Notes under the pieces: model-generated | Database searches by the model: none | Seen by the model: the letters and a program-made list of their open reading frames with translations, nothing else | What the model was told of the DNA's origin: nothing | Source: an uncultured Muribaculaceae bacterium | GTDB taxonomy: Bacteria; Bacteroidota; Bacteroidia; Bacteroidales; Muribaculaceae | DNA length: 64,000 bases | Direction of reading: 5' to 3' | Assembly (NCBI GenBank): GCA_910577315.1 | Contig: CAJTME010000001.1 | Span: 310,001-374,000, forward strand | Program-made: the position numbers and the translations under genes | In this document: positions 54,668-62,309 of the stretch, one piece after another | How the letters are laid out: each line of letters starts with the position of its first letter | How positions within the stretch are numbered: position 1 is the stretch's first letter

Positions 54668-55437
54668 TACACCTGCACTTTTGTTATACGCCGCCAGGTA
54701 ATTGCCACCGCCAGAAGCAGAAGCAACGGCACAATAACTGACATTACCGCAATCAGCGTGGGAGTCGCCTCGGCCACAGTTACCCGCACGGCTTCCTCCA
54801 TGGCCATCCCATCGGATTCAAGCCTTGCGAAACGGAAGCCCATGTACGCGCCATAGATGCCGCTGACAAGACCCATGGCGACGACCGTACCGACTATTCC
54901 CCCGATGCCTTTCAGCACCCGCTGGCCGCGCGACGACACCACTACATAAAGACATACCACCGCGGGAAGGAGCTCTGTGGCCAAGCGCAGCGGATTGAAA
55001 ACGTCATAATCCGCAATGCCAAGCTCCATGAAACTCTCCTTTATCTTGCCATCGAACGACCTGAGAACATCCGGAGCAACTCCGAACACCCCGAAAACGC
55101 CTTCGATACCATACCATATCACCACCTCGGCCAGCGGCACGGCAATAACCGTATAGAGCAGCATGAACAAGGCTTTCTCGATGCCGGATGCCGGCAACAG
55201 GGTTTGCAACGAGCGGTCACGGTAGACGGCGAATACCAGAGGCCCGAGGTAAATGGGCAGCACTATCATAGTGTTCACCAGGCCGAACAGTCCAAAACTG
55301 TTGGCAGCTCTCGTAAGGATGGCCAGAATATACAGGCACAGCAGTCCGGCCGCCATCCAGCCCAACTGGCGCAGAATACCGGGGCGGTAAAAATCCCAAA
55401 GCAAGCCGAAACGGCCTGACGAAAATCTGTCACTCAT
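54667..55437 (-). CDS. ABC transporter-associated membrane protein
   Basis: 256 aa with about six hydrophobic segments (around residues 28-48, 58-78, 90-115, 150-175, 180-200 and 228-248). No strong family motif, but its place between an ABC ATPase and a YtrA-like GntR regulator matches the permease of YtrA/YtrB-type exporters or lantibiotic-immunity-like systems. Start chosen at MSDRFSSGRF, whose ATG overlaps the ATPase stop region by 8 bp. The frame is open 12 codons further upstream. Substrate unknown. Confidence 0.7.
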   Translation of the reverse strand: MSDRFSSGRFGLLWDFYRPGILRQLGWMAAGLLCLYILAILTRAANSFGLFGLVNTMIVLPIYLGPLVFAVYRDRSLQTLLPASGIEKALFMLLYTVIAVPLAEVVIWYGIEGVFGVFGVAPDVLRSFDGKIKESFMELGIADYDVFNPLRLATELLPAVVCLYVVVSSRGQRVLKGIGGIVGTVVAMGLVSGIYGAYMGFRFARLESDGMAMEEAVRVTVAEATPTLIAVMSVIVPLLLLLAVAITWRRITKVQV

Positions 55438-56269
55438 CTCGTTTAGTAATGAAATCAATGAAAAGGTCTCCAACCGGAGCCATCGCCGCCGAATACAGCA
55501 GCGGCAGGTCTATGTCGGTTTCGATGCCGTCCTCGTTGGCGACTATGGCCTTGAACCGTCCGGCGTCAGGTTCCTGATATATTGCGCCGTCAACCGGCTG
55601 TGATGATGACACGAAAGCCACGCGCCCGGTGATTTTCCACATGGGCATGGCCACCCTCAAGCGTCCGCTTTTCATCAGCAGCAGATGGTCGAACATAGTG
55701 CCGAGGTCGTGAATATTGTGAGTGGAAACAACCAGTGTCTGATCCTCGCCGACACACCGCGCTATAATGCGCCGCAACACTTTTTTGGAGTCTATGTCCA
55801 TTCCGTTTGCGGGTTCGTCAAGCAGAAGTATGTCCACCCCCAGCGCCAGAGCGTAGGCCATATATGACTTGCGCCGCATGCCCAGCGACAGCGAGCGCAG
55901 CTTTTCCTTGCCCGTCAGTCCGAAATCGGCAAGATTGGCATACAGCATCTCATGATTGAATGTAGGGTAGAAAGCTCCGTGATGGGCCGCGAGGGAGTTG
56001 ATTGTCGGAAACGGACATTCAAAATCGTCCGACATGAAAAAAATCCGCGAGAGTGATGACGGACGGCGGCAGTCAATATCCGTCCCGTCAAGTGTCACCG
56101 AGCCGGAACACGGAAACAGCAGTCCGCACATCAGGTGCAGCAAAGTGGTCTTGCCCGCGCCGTTCTCGCCAAGCAGCAGATACAGACCGGGCCCAATCTC
56201 GGCCGTCACGCCAACAACCGCGTCGAAATCCTTGCGGTAGCGGAACGTTATGTCGTCAAGGAGGAGCAT
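55430..56269 (-). CDS. ABC transporter ATP-binding protein
   Basis: 279 aa single nucleotide-binding domain. Walker A GENGAGKTTLLHLMCGLL, Q-loop region near FFMSDDFECPF, signature LRSLSLGMRRKSYMAYALA (a variant of LSGGQ: LSLGM), Walker B ILLLDEPANGMD and switch His in VVSTHNIHDL. The C-terminal part is an extension of about 70 residues typical of exporter ATPases. Start set at MLLLDDITF (ATG at 56267-56269); a TTG three codons upstream is less likely. Preceded by an 18-codon hydrophobic ORF. Confidence 0.9.
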   Translation of the reverse strand: MLLLDDITFRYRKDFDAVVGVTAEIGPGLYLLLGENGAGKTTLLHLMCGLLFPCSGSVTLDGTDIDCRRPSSLSRIFFMSDDFECPFPTINSLAAHHGAFYPTFNHEMLYANLADFGLTGKEKLRSLSLGMRRKSYMAYALALGVDILLLDEPANGMDIDSKKVLRRIIARCVGEDQTLVVSTHNIHDLGTMFDHLLLMKSGRLRVAMPMWKITGRVAFVSSSQPVDGAIYQEPDAGRFKAIVANEDGIETDIDLPLLYSAAMAPVGDLFIDFITKRDE

Positions 56270-56281
56270 AATGCGCAATTA

Positions 56282-56338
56282 TTAGAGAATGAGAATGAAA
56301 ACAAGCACTGTAAGCAATGCAACAAAAAAGCTTTTCAT
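56282..56338 (-). CDS. 18-residue hydrophobic leader peptide ORF
   Basis: ATG to TAA encoding MKSFFVALLTVLVFILIL, 12 bp upstream of the ABC ATPase start and inside its predicted transcript. One basic residue followed by an uninterrupted hydrophobic stretch suggests a tiny membrane peptide or a leader ORF. No known family is recognised. Expression is not shown by the sequence. Confidence 0.4.
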   Translation of the reverse strand: MKSFFVALLTVLVFILIL

Positions 56339-56380
56339 AAGGAGTGAATAAGAGAGTGAATAATGCGGTGTTTTGGTGTT

Positions 56381-56389
56381 GGGGGGGGG
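56381..56389. repeat. G9 homopolymer tract in the ABC operon leader
   Basis: Nine consecutive G on the plus strand (C9 in the minus-strand transcript), about 11-20 nt after the predicted transcription start of the ABC operon and 43 bp before its leader ORF. A possible slippage site. Confidence 0.8.
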
Positions 56390-56407
56390 TACAACAGTAA
56401 CACGCTG

Positions 56408-56438
56408 CAAATTTACAACCTTTTTTTAAACCTCCAAA
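56408..56438 (-). promoter_or_regulatory. Promoter of the ABC/permease/GntR operon
   Basis: Minus-strand -7 TAAATTTG (56408-56415) and -33 TTTG (56435-56438) with a 19-bp spacer. Leader of about 130 nt to the ATPase start, containing the C9 tract and the 18-codon ORF. Confidence 0.7.
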
Positions 56439-56492
56439 ATTTTATGCAAAAAGTTTTTACAATTCCAAGAAAAGCAGCACCGTTGAAAAAAA

Positions 56493-56525
56493 TTTGCAAT
56501 TTATCAGTGTTTTTTACTAAATTTG
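56493..56525 (+). promoter_or_regulatory. Promoter of the glycosyltransferase gene
   Basis: -33 TTTG (56493-56496) and -7 TAAATTTG (56518-56525) with a 21-bp spacer. Predicted start near 56532, about 75 nt before the ATG. Divergent from the promoter at 56408-56438. Confidence 0.7.
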
Positions 56526-56606
56526 CATCGACATTAAGTTTGGGGGTGCATTTTATGCCCTAAAACTTACAACTGATAAGCTACCTTGCCCGTTAATTGA
56601 AAGTGA

Positions 56607-57779
56607 ATGGACTTTTCGTTTGACATAAGCACATTACAATGGACCCTGTTCGAGCTGTCGCTTCTGGCAGTGGCGGTTGCCGCCGTGGCTTTCATCGCCC
56701 GTGTGTTGCCGTTGCGGCGCCGGATGCGTGCGTCGGAGAGTGTGCCCGAGCCCGAATCATACGAAAACGCGGCCGTCATAGTCTACTCGAACGACGAAGC
56801 GGCCGACCTTGACGTAATGCTCCCCCAGGTGCTTGCCCAGGATTATCCTGCCGGTTTCGAGGTGATTGTGGTCAACGAGGGCGACTCGCCAGCCGTGCGC
56901 GAGACGGTATCTACCCTCCAGATCACCCACCGCAACCTATATCTCACCGCCACACCCGACGGCGCCCGCAACCTCAGCCGCAAAAAGCTGGCCATAACGC
57001 TCGGCATCAAGGCCACCCGCCAGCCGGTGGTGGTGCTGACCACCGCTGCGGCCAGAATCCCGTCTGACCGCTGGCTGCGCGGAATCATGCGCCATTTCAC
57101 ACCCGACGGCAGCGTTGAAGTGGTGTTGGGCTATGCCGCGCCCGACCCGTATGAGGACAGCTCGTTAGGGGCGCGCACACGCTCGTTCGACTCAGTGGCC
57201 GAAGCGGCCGCGTGGGTAAGCCCCGCCATAAGCCGCCACCCCTGGCGCGGCATCGAACACAACATCGCCTACCGCCGCGAACTCTTCTTCAACAACAAGG
57301 GATTCTCGCGCCATCTCAACCTGCGCCACGGCGACGATGACATATTCATAAGCGAAATCGCCCGCAGGGACAACACCGTGGTAGACCTGTCGCCCGACAC
57401 CTTCGTCGAGGTTCCCGGAGCCAACAGCCACCGCGCGTTCAAACTGCGGTCGGCCCGACGCCGGTTCACCGAGCGCTTCATCCGCCGCCGTCCCCGCTTT
57501 GTGGGCGCTATCGGATTTGGAGCATATTTCATGGCTCCGCTGTTGGCGCTGGTCGGGGCTCTGCTCTCGCCTATGAACGGTTTCGGATGGGCCTGCACGG
57601 CAACCGTAATCGTCCTTTGGGTTATGGCCGGCATGCTGTGGCGCCCGGCAATGAACGTTCTCCACGGCCGCCGTTTATTCCTAACGCTGCCGGCACTGGC
57701 ATTCACCCGCCCTGTGAGGCAAACATGGCGTAACGTCAGGGGAGTGCTGTTCCATGGCAAGCGTTACACATGGGAATAA
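56607..57779 (+). CDS. Family 2 glycosyltransferase, membrane-bound
   Basis: 390 aa. N-terminal transmembrane helix (about 12-33). GT2/GT-A domain about 50-270: NAAVIVYSNDEAADLDVMLPQVLAQDYPAGFEVIVVNEGD, RKKLAITLGIKA, a DxD-like region replaced by TTAAARIPSDRW, and HGDDDIFISEIAR. Two C-terminal membrane segments (about 295-318, 323-345). The architecture resembles processive or polyprenyl-linked glycosyltransferases of cell-envelope polysaccharide synthesis. Sugar and acceptor unknown. Own promoter; no polysaccharide cluster around it. Confidence 0.85.
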   Translation: MDFSFDISTLQWTLFELSLLAVAVAAVAFIARVLPLRRRMRASESVPEPESYENAAVIVYSNDEAADLDVMLPQVLAQDYPAGFEVIVVNEGDSPAVRETVSTLQITHRNLYLTATPDGARNLSRKKLAITLGIKATRQPVVVLTTAAARIPSDRWLRGIMRHFTPDGSVEVVLGYAAPDPYEDSSLGARTRSFDSVAEAAAWVSPAISRHPWRGIEHNIAYRRELFFNNKGFSRHLNLRHGDDDIFISEIARRDNTVVDLSPDTFVEVPGANSHRAFKLRSARRRFTERFIRRRPRFVGAIGFGAYFMAPLLALVGALLSPMNGFGWACTATVIVLWVMAGMLWRPAMNVLHGRRLFLTLPALAFTRPVRQTWRNVRGVLFHGKRYTWE

Positions 57780-57845
57780 AAACTGACTTACACAAATCAT
57801 AATACTAAACAAGCTGAATAATAACTTTATCTAAAAACTACCACC

Positions 57846-58331
57846 ATGCATCGTCAACAATTCGACACCCTCGACCTCAACATTCTGCGGCTACTTTCAG
57901 GTAACGCGCGCAAGCCCTACCTTGAAATCGCACGCGAATGTGGCGTTTCAGGCGCGGCAATCCACCAGCGCATCCAGCGAATGTATGCCAACGGTGTAAT
58001 CCGCGGAGCCGAAAGCCTCATTGACCCTGAATCAATCGGCTACGAGACCTGTGCCTATGTCGGCATTTTCCTGCGCGACCCGGTCCAGGTAAGTTCCGTA
58101 ATCGAGAAACTTCAGCGCATTCCCGAAATCGTGGAATGTCACTTCACGACAGGCCAGTACGACATATTCATCAAACTCTTCGCCCGCAACAACGACCACC
58201 TGCTCGACATCCTCCAGAATCAGATTCAGGATCTCGGCCTTGCCCGCACCGAAACCCTCATCTCGTTCAAACAGGTTTTCCGCCGTCCCATGGCCGTGCA
58301 GGATCCCGTCGCTCCCAAAAAAGAAAAGTAA
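57846..58331 (+). CDS. Lrp/AsnC family transcriptional regulator
   Basis: 161 aa. N-terminal winged HTH (DTLDLNILRLLSGNARKPYLEIARECGVSGAAIHQRIQRM) and a C-terminal RAM/AsnC ligand domain (YVGIFLRDPVQVSSVIEKLQRIPEIVECHFTTGQYDIFIKLFARNNDHL). Members bind amino acids and form octamers. In Bacteroidota they often control amino-acid or envelope genes. No operon partner is obvious. Normal length. Confidence 0.93.
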   Translation: MHRQQFDTLDLNILRLLSGNARKPYLEIARECGVSGAAIHQRIQRMYANGVIRGAESLIDPESIGYETCAYVGIFLRDPVQVSSVIEKLQRIPEIVECHFTTGQYDIFIKLFARNNDHLLDILQNQIQDLGLARTETLISFKQVFRRPMAVQDPVAPKKEK

Positions 58332-58351
58332 ACAATCCGTCATAAATACCC

Positions 58352-58429
58352 GTAGGGCCGCCAAATGCCGCGGCCGGAAAGTAAACGCCATGCCAGCTTT
58401 GCTGCGGCCGCGCCATTTTGCGGCCCTAC
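58352..58429. repeat. 26-bp imperfect palindrome spanning the start of the M64 peptidase gene
   Basis: The left arm (58352-58377) and right arm (58404-58429) pair at 23 of 26 positions; both carry GTAGGGCCGC, AAATG and CGCGGCCG elements in inverse orientation. The 26-nt loop contains the ATG at 58390. The right arm encodes the start of the signal peptide. The GC-rich palindrome looks like a REP-type mobile repeat. Confidence 0.75.
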
Positions 58430-59655
58430 TGTTAACTTTATGTTTGTCCTGGACTGCCGGCGCCCGGCAGTTCAGCGACAGCTTCCGCGACTCAACACTA
58501 CGCGTCAATTTCATAATTTCGGGAAGCCCGGAATCGGGCCCGACAATAGCGTTCGGGGAAATGACCAAGACCTCGGGCTGGGGAGGCCGGCGCGCCCACC
58601 TGTACGAGGCACTGCGCGAAGGTGCAGCCGAGGCGACTTTAACCGACCTGACCACCGGCGACACACTCTACCGCCACACGTTCTCGACCCTTTTCCAGGA
58701 ATGGCTCGTATCGGGAGATTCCGTCGGGCCACGCGCCATGGAGGGAACCGTGCTGCTGCCGTATCCACGCGAAAAATCATCGCTCTCAATTTCCTTGCGC
58801 GACAACCGCCGGCACCTGTCGGCCTCGGCTGTGACTGTGATTGACCCGCACGACGTGCTCATCGCCGACTACACCACCAGGCGTCCCCTGCCACACACCT
58901 ACATCTACCGGGGCGAGAACCACGACAGCGCAAAAATATCCGTAGCCATCCTGGCCGATGGATATACCCAGGCCGAAATGCCATTGTTCCACACCCACGC
59001 CCGCGAGGCCGTGGACGCCATCCTCGATCACGAGCCGTTCTCGTCGATGGCTGAAGCCTTCGACTTCATCGCAATCGAGAGCGAAAGCCGCCAGAGCGGC
59101 GTCGCCGTCCCAAACCGCGGTATATGGCCCGAGACAGCGTTCGGTTCCCATTTCTCGACATTTCACTCAGACCGATACCTGACATCTCCCCGCGTCCACG
59201 CAATGTACGACGCCATCGCCTCAACTCCCTGCCACCACATAATCGTCCTTGCCAACACCGCTGAATATGGCGGGGGCGGCATCTTCAATTTCTACACCCT
59301 CACCGCGGCTGCAAACGAGAAATTCCACCCGGTCGTGGTGCATGAATTCGGCCACAGCTTCGCAGGGCTTGCCGATGAGTATTTCTACGACAACGAGGAC
59401 TATGCCGCCGATACCTACCCTACCGACATCGAGCCATGGGAACCGAATATAACCACCCTCACCGATTTCACGGCCAAATGGCAGCCGCTTGTCGACAGCG
59501 GCGACGCATCGCTGGTCGAAGGCGCCGGCTATCGTGCCAAAGGCATCTGGCGTTCGGCACGCCATTGCCGCATGCGGTCAAACAGCGCCGAATCGTTCTG
59601 CCCGGCATGCCGGCTGGCCATACGCGACACAATCCTATGGCTGACAAGCCAATAA
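58390..59655 (+). CDS. M64 family secreted metallopeptidase (IgA-peptidase-like fold)
   Basis: 421 aa. Signal peptide about 1-24 (LLRPRHFAALLLTLCLSWTAGA). An N-terminal beta-rich domain of about 125 residues (SGPTIAFGE..., YRHTFSTLFQEWL) precedes the peptidase domain. The latter has ISVAILADGYTQAEMPLFH and the zinc motif HEFGHSFAGLADEY (His318, Glu319, His322). Its C-terminus includes four Cys-containing motifs (RHCRMRSNS, FCPACR) typical of the family. The Clostridium M64 enzyme cleaves IgA; the substrate here is unknown. The start lies in the loop of the palindrome. No clear promoter. Confidence 0.88.
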   Translation: MPALLRPRHFAALLLTLCLSWTAGARQFSDSFRDSTLRVNFIISGSPESGPTIAFGEMTKTSGWGGRRAHLYEALREGAAEATLTDLTTGDTLYRHTFSTLFQEWLVSGDSVGPRAMEGTVLLPYPREKSSLSISLRDNRRHLSASAVTVIDPHDVLIADYTTRRPLPHTYIYRGENHDSAKISVAILADGYTQAEMPLFHTHAREAVDAILDHEPFSSMAEAFDFIAIESESRQSGVAVPNRGIWPETAFGSHFSTFHSDRYLTSPRVHAMYDAIASTPCHHIIVLANTAEYGGGGIFNFYTLTAAANEKFHPVVVHEFGHSFAGLADEYFYDNEDYAADTYPTDIEPWEPNITTLTDFTAKWQPLVDSGDASLVEGAGYRAKGIWRSARHCRMRSNSAESFCPACRLAIRDTILWLTSQ

Positions 59656-59675
59656 CATAAAAGCCTCAAAAAAAC

Positions 59676-59717
59676 TCCGCAACCATGTAATTTTTCCGCA
59701 ACTGGTGCGTCTTATGT
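59676..59717 (+). promoter_or_regulatory. Possible extracytoplasmic-sigma-type promoter region upstream of the beta-barrel receptor
   Basis: TCCGCAAC occurs twice (59676-59683 and 59695-59702), 19 bp apart, followed by GCGTCTTATGTATG (59707-59720). No TAnnTTTG box is present in the 108-bp gap. GCAAC followed by CGTC(T)TA resembles ECF sigma promoters, but the spacing is not a clean match. Confidence 0.25.
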
Positions 59718-59763
59718 ATGTCGCATAGATAATTGACATTATAAACCCATCAATTGCGAATCG

Positions 59764-62184
59764 ATGTTTCAACGATTTTTCTCTCTCCTGGCGCTTTCCT
59801 GCGCCATATCTTTCCACGCCTCAGCTTATGAAGTGACAGCCCTCACCACCGACTCGGTGGGCGAAGCATTGCCGTACGTCACATATCGCGTGTTCGGCAC
59901 GGACAGCACCAAACCTGAATATTCCGACATCTCAGGCCTGGACGGCACCATCCGCCAGACCATCGCCTCGGCCGGCACCTACCGCATCGTGCTGTCATAC
60001 ACCGGCATGGCCGACGCCGAGCGCAGCTTCGACGTCAGCGATGCAACTCCCGTGGCCGACCTCGGCGACATCACCCTGAGCGAATCGGCAACCGTTTTGC
60101 AAGGCGTCACGGTAACGGCTCAGAAGCCACTCGTAATCAAACAGATTGACCGCCTCGGATATGACGTACAGGCCGACCCCGAGCGCCCCACGGCCAACGT
60201 TAGCGACATCCTGCGCAAGGTGCCAATGGTCAGCGTCGACGCCGACGGCACAATCAAGGTGAACGGCTCGACAAACTTCAAGATTTACAAGAACGGGCGC
60301 CCCAACAACTCGATGAGCCGCAACGCGAAAGACCTTTTCCGCGCCATGCCGGCCTCAATGATCAAACGTGTCGAGGTAATCACCGACCCTGGGGCTGCCT
60401 ACGACGCCGAAGGAACTTCGGCCATCCTCAATATCGTCACCGAGGACAACACCTCCATCAAGGGCGTCCTCGGCAACGCCAACCTCCGGTACAGCACCCT
60501 CAACGACTATCCCGAGGCATCGCTGTGGCTGACCTCCGAAATCGACAAGGTCACATTCTCGGCCTACGGCGGATATTCGCACTACGACGGAAAAATGTCG
60601 AAAAACAAATCCGTCTCAACCACAGAATACCCCGACGGCACTTCGCGGCTCGAGGAATCTGACTCAAAATCGACCTCCGACATGTGCTACTTCGGGCTTG
60701 ACGGGTCATGGCAGCCCGACACACTGAATCTTTTCACTGCCGAACTCAACGGCTACTGGTACGACGCCAAGTCAAATGCCACAGGCCTCACAACAACTGT
60801 TGATTCCAACGGTAATACCATAGGTTCGCTGACAAAAAAAATGCACAACCCCTCAAACGGCTATTTCGACATAAACGCAGGCTTCAACTGGCAGCACAAC
60901 ACCCACCGCAAGGGCGAAACATACACATTGTCTTACCTGCTGTCACACACCAACCAGTCGCAGGAGGGCCAGACCGACTACACCGATGGCTATGGAGTTG
61001 ACCGCGTGCCGTATTCCTCCATCCTTTCCGACTATACCCTCAACTTTATTGAACACACCTTCCAGGCCGACTGGACCCGTGTGCTCGGACGCCACACCGT
61101 TGATGTCGGTGCCAAAGGTATCTTCCGCCGCAACCACTCCAAAAACAAATTTGACTACGTCGACTGGATGACCACCGACAACGAGTTCAGGCACATCACC
61201 AACATCGGCGCCCTCTACGCCCAGTACTCTGTCAACATCGGCCCCGTTGGCCTGCGCGGCGGCGTCCGCTGGGAATACTCCCACCTCAAGGCCTCCTATC
61301 CCGACGGTTCGGGTACGGACTATTCCTCCCGTCTGAGCGACTGGGTGCCCTCGGCGGCGGCTTCATGGCAAATCAACGATGCAAACTCGCTGACTTTCAA
61401 CTACGCCACCTCAATCAACCGCCCGGGCATCTCTTACCTGAATCCGGCTGTGACCATCGGTCCCACGACTGAATCATACGGCAACGCCGATCTGTCAAGC
61501 TCGCGCCGCTCGTCAATGAAACTGACCTACATGCTCATCAAGCCCAAATTCAATGTCAATTTCTCGACCACCTACGCCTTCACCAACAATGGCATCGCGT
61601 CGGTACGCTTCCTCGACGCCGACAACATAATCCACTCCACCTACGCCAACATCGGCCGCACCCGCGACGTAGGTTTCCAGGCCTTCGCGCAATGGTCGCC
61701 CGGCTCCAAGACACGGCTGATGATTAACGGAGGCGTCACTTACCAGTATGCCTCGCAGGAAGGAATGTCGATGCACCGTTGGTCGCCGCGCGGCTACTTT
61801 CAGGTGTCGCAGGAGCTTCCGCTCAAGATCTGGGCCGAAGGCAGCGTATTCTTCAACGGCTCCGGCATAAACGGTGTTTATGGCTACTATACCGCCAGCG
61901 CTATTAACAACATGTACTACAACATCCAGCTGCGCCGCAACTTCCTCAAGGAAGACCGCCTAAGCGTAAGCCTGATTGCCATGAATCCGATTGGGCCGTC
62001 CACCCGCCATCAGACCAGCTACATCGTAAACGGCGACTACACCGGCCGCACCGATTCGTTCAACTATTTTTCCCACGGCTTCATGGTCAGCATCAGCTAC
62101 CGCTTCGGCTCGCTCAACGCCCAGGTCAAAAAAGTGTCGAAAGGAATCGACAACGACGACCTCGTGGGAAGGAAGGCGGATTAA
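59764..62184 (+). CDS. Outer-membrane beta-barrel receptor (TonB-dependent-receptor-like, OMP_b-brl_3 type)
   Basis: 806 aa. Signal peptide about 1-20 (RFFSLLALSCAISFHASA). Carboxypeptidase-regulatory-like N-domain about 22-110, plug-like domain about 120-225 (RPTANVSDILRKVPMVSVDADGTIKVNGS, MPASMIKRVEVITDPGAAYDAEGTSAILNIVT) and a barrel to the C-terminus (HGFMVSISYRFG). The family is widespread in Bacteroidota. It lacks the SusC signature and has no SusD partner, so a role in peptide or siderophore uptake or as a signalling receptor is possible. Adjacent to an M64 peptidase on the same strand, 108 bp apart. Confidence 0.88.
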   Translation: MFQRFFSLLALSCAISFHASAYEVTALTTDSVGEALPYVTYRVFGTDSTKPEYSDISGLDGTIRQTIASAGTYRIVLSYTGMADAERSFDVSDATPVADLGDITLSESATVLQGVTVTAQKPLVIKQIDRLGYDVQADPERPTANVSDILRKVPMVSVDADGTIKVNGSTNFKIYKNGRPNNSMSRNAKDLFRAMPASMIKRVEVITDPGAAYDAEGTSAILNIVTEDNTSIKGVLGNANLRYSTLNDYPEASLWLTSEIDKVTFSAYGGYSHYDGKMSKNKSVSTTEYPDGTSRLEESDSKSTSDMCYFGLDGSWQPDTLNLFTAELNGYWYDAKSNATGLTTTVDSNGNTIGSLTKKMHNPSNGYFDINAGFNWQHNTHRKGETYTLSYLLSHTNQSQEGQTDYTDGYGVDRVPYSSILSDYTLNFIEHTFQADWTRVLGRHTVDVGAKGIFRRNHSKNKFDYVDWMTTDNEFRHITNIGALYAQYSVNIGPVGLRGGVRWEYSHLKASYPDGSGTDYSSRLSDWVPSAAASWQINDANSLTFNYATSINRPGISYLNPAVTIGPTTESYGNADLSSSRRSSMKLTYMLIKPKFNVNFSTTYAFTNNGIASVRFLDADNIIHSTYANIGRTRDVGFQAFAQWSPGSKTRLMINGGVTYQYASQEGMSMHRWSPRGYFQVSQELPLKIWAEGSVFFNGSGINGVYGYYTASAINNMYYNIQLRRNFLKEDRLSVSLIAMNPIGPSTRHQTSYIVNGDYTGRTDSFNYFSHGFMVSISYRFGSLNAQVKKVSKGIDNDDLVGRKAD

Positions 62185-62309
62185 GAATTAGAAATTAGGA
62201 ATTAGGAATTAGGAATTGCCATCCGGCTATCTCCGAGCGCTCGGAGAACTCGGAGAACTCCGAGAAAACCGGATGGCAATTCCTAATTCCTAATTTCTAA
62301 TTCCTAATT
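62185..62309. repeat. Heptad-repeat inverted repeat (AATTAGG units) with an inner palindrome
   Basis: The left arm (62185-62226) is built from AATTAGG-like heptads and ends ATTGCCATCCGG. The right arm begins CCGGATGGCAAT (from 62269) and continues in inverted heptads. The inner 27 bp of each arm pair perfectly; beyond that the heptads are out of register by one unit. Between the arms lies CTCCGAGCGCTCGGAG, itself a perfect palindrome, and further CTCGGAGAA repeats. It fills the gap between convergent genes and could terminate both. Confidence 0.85.
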
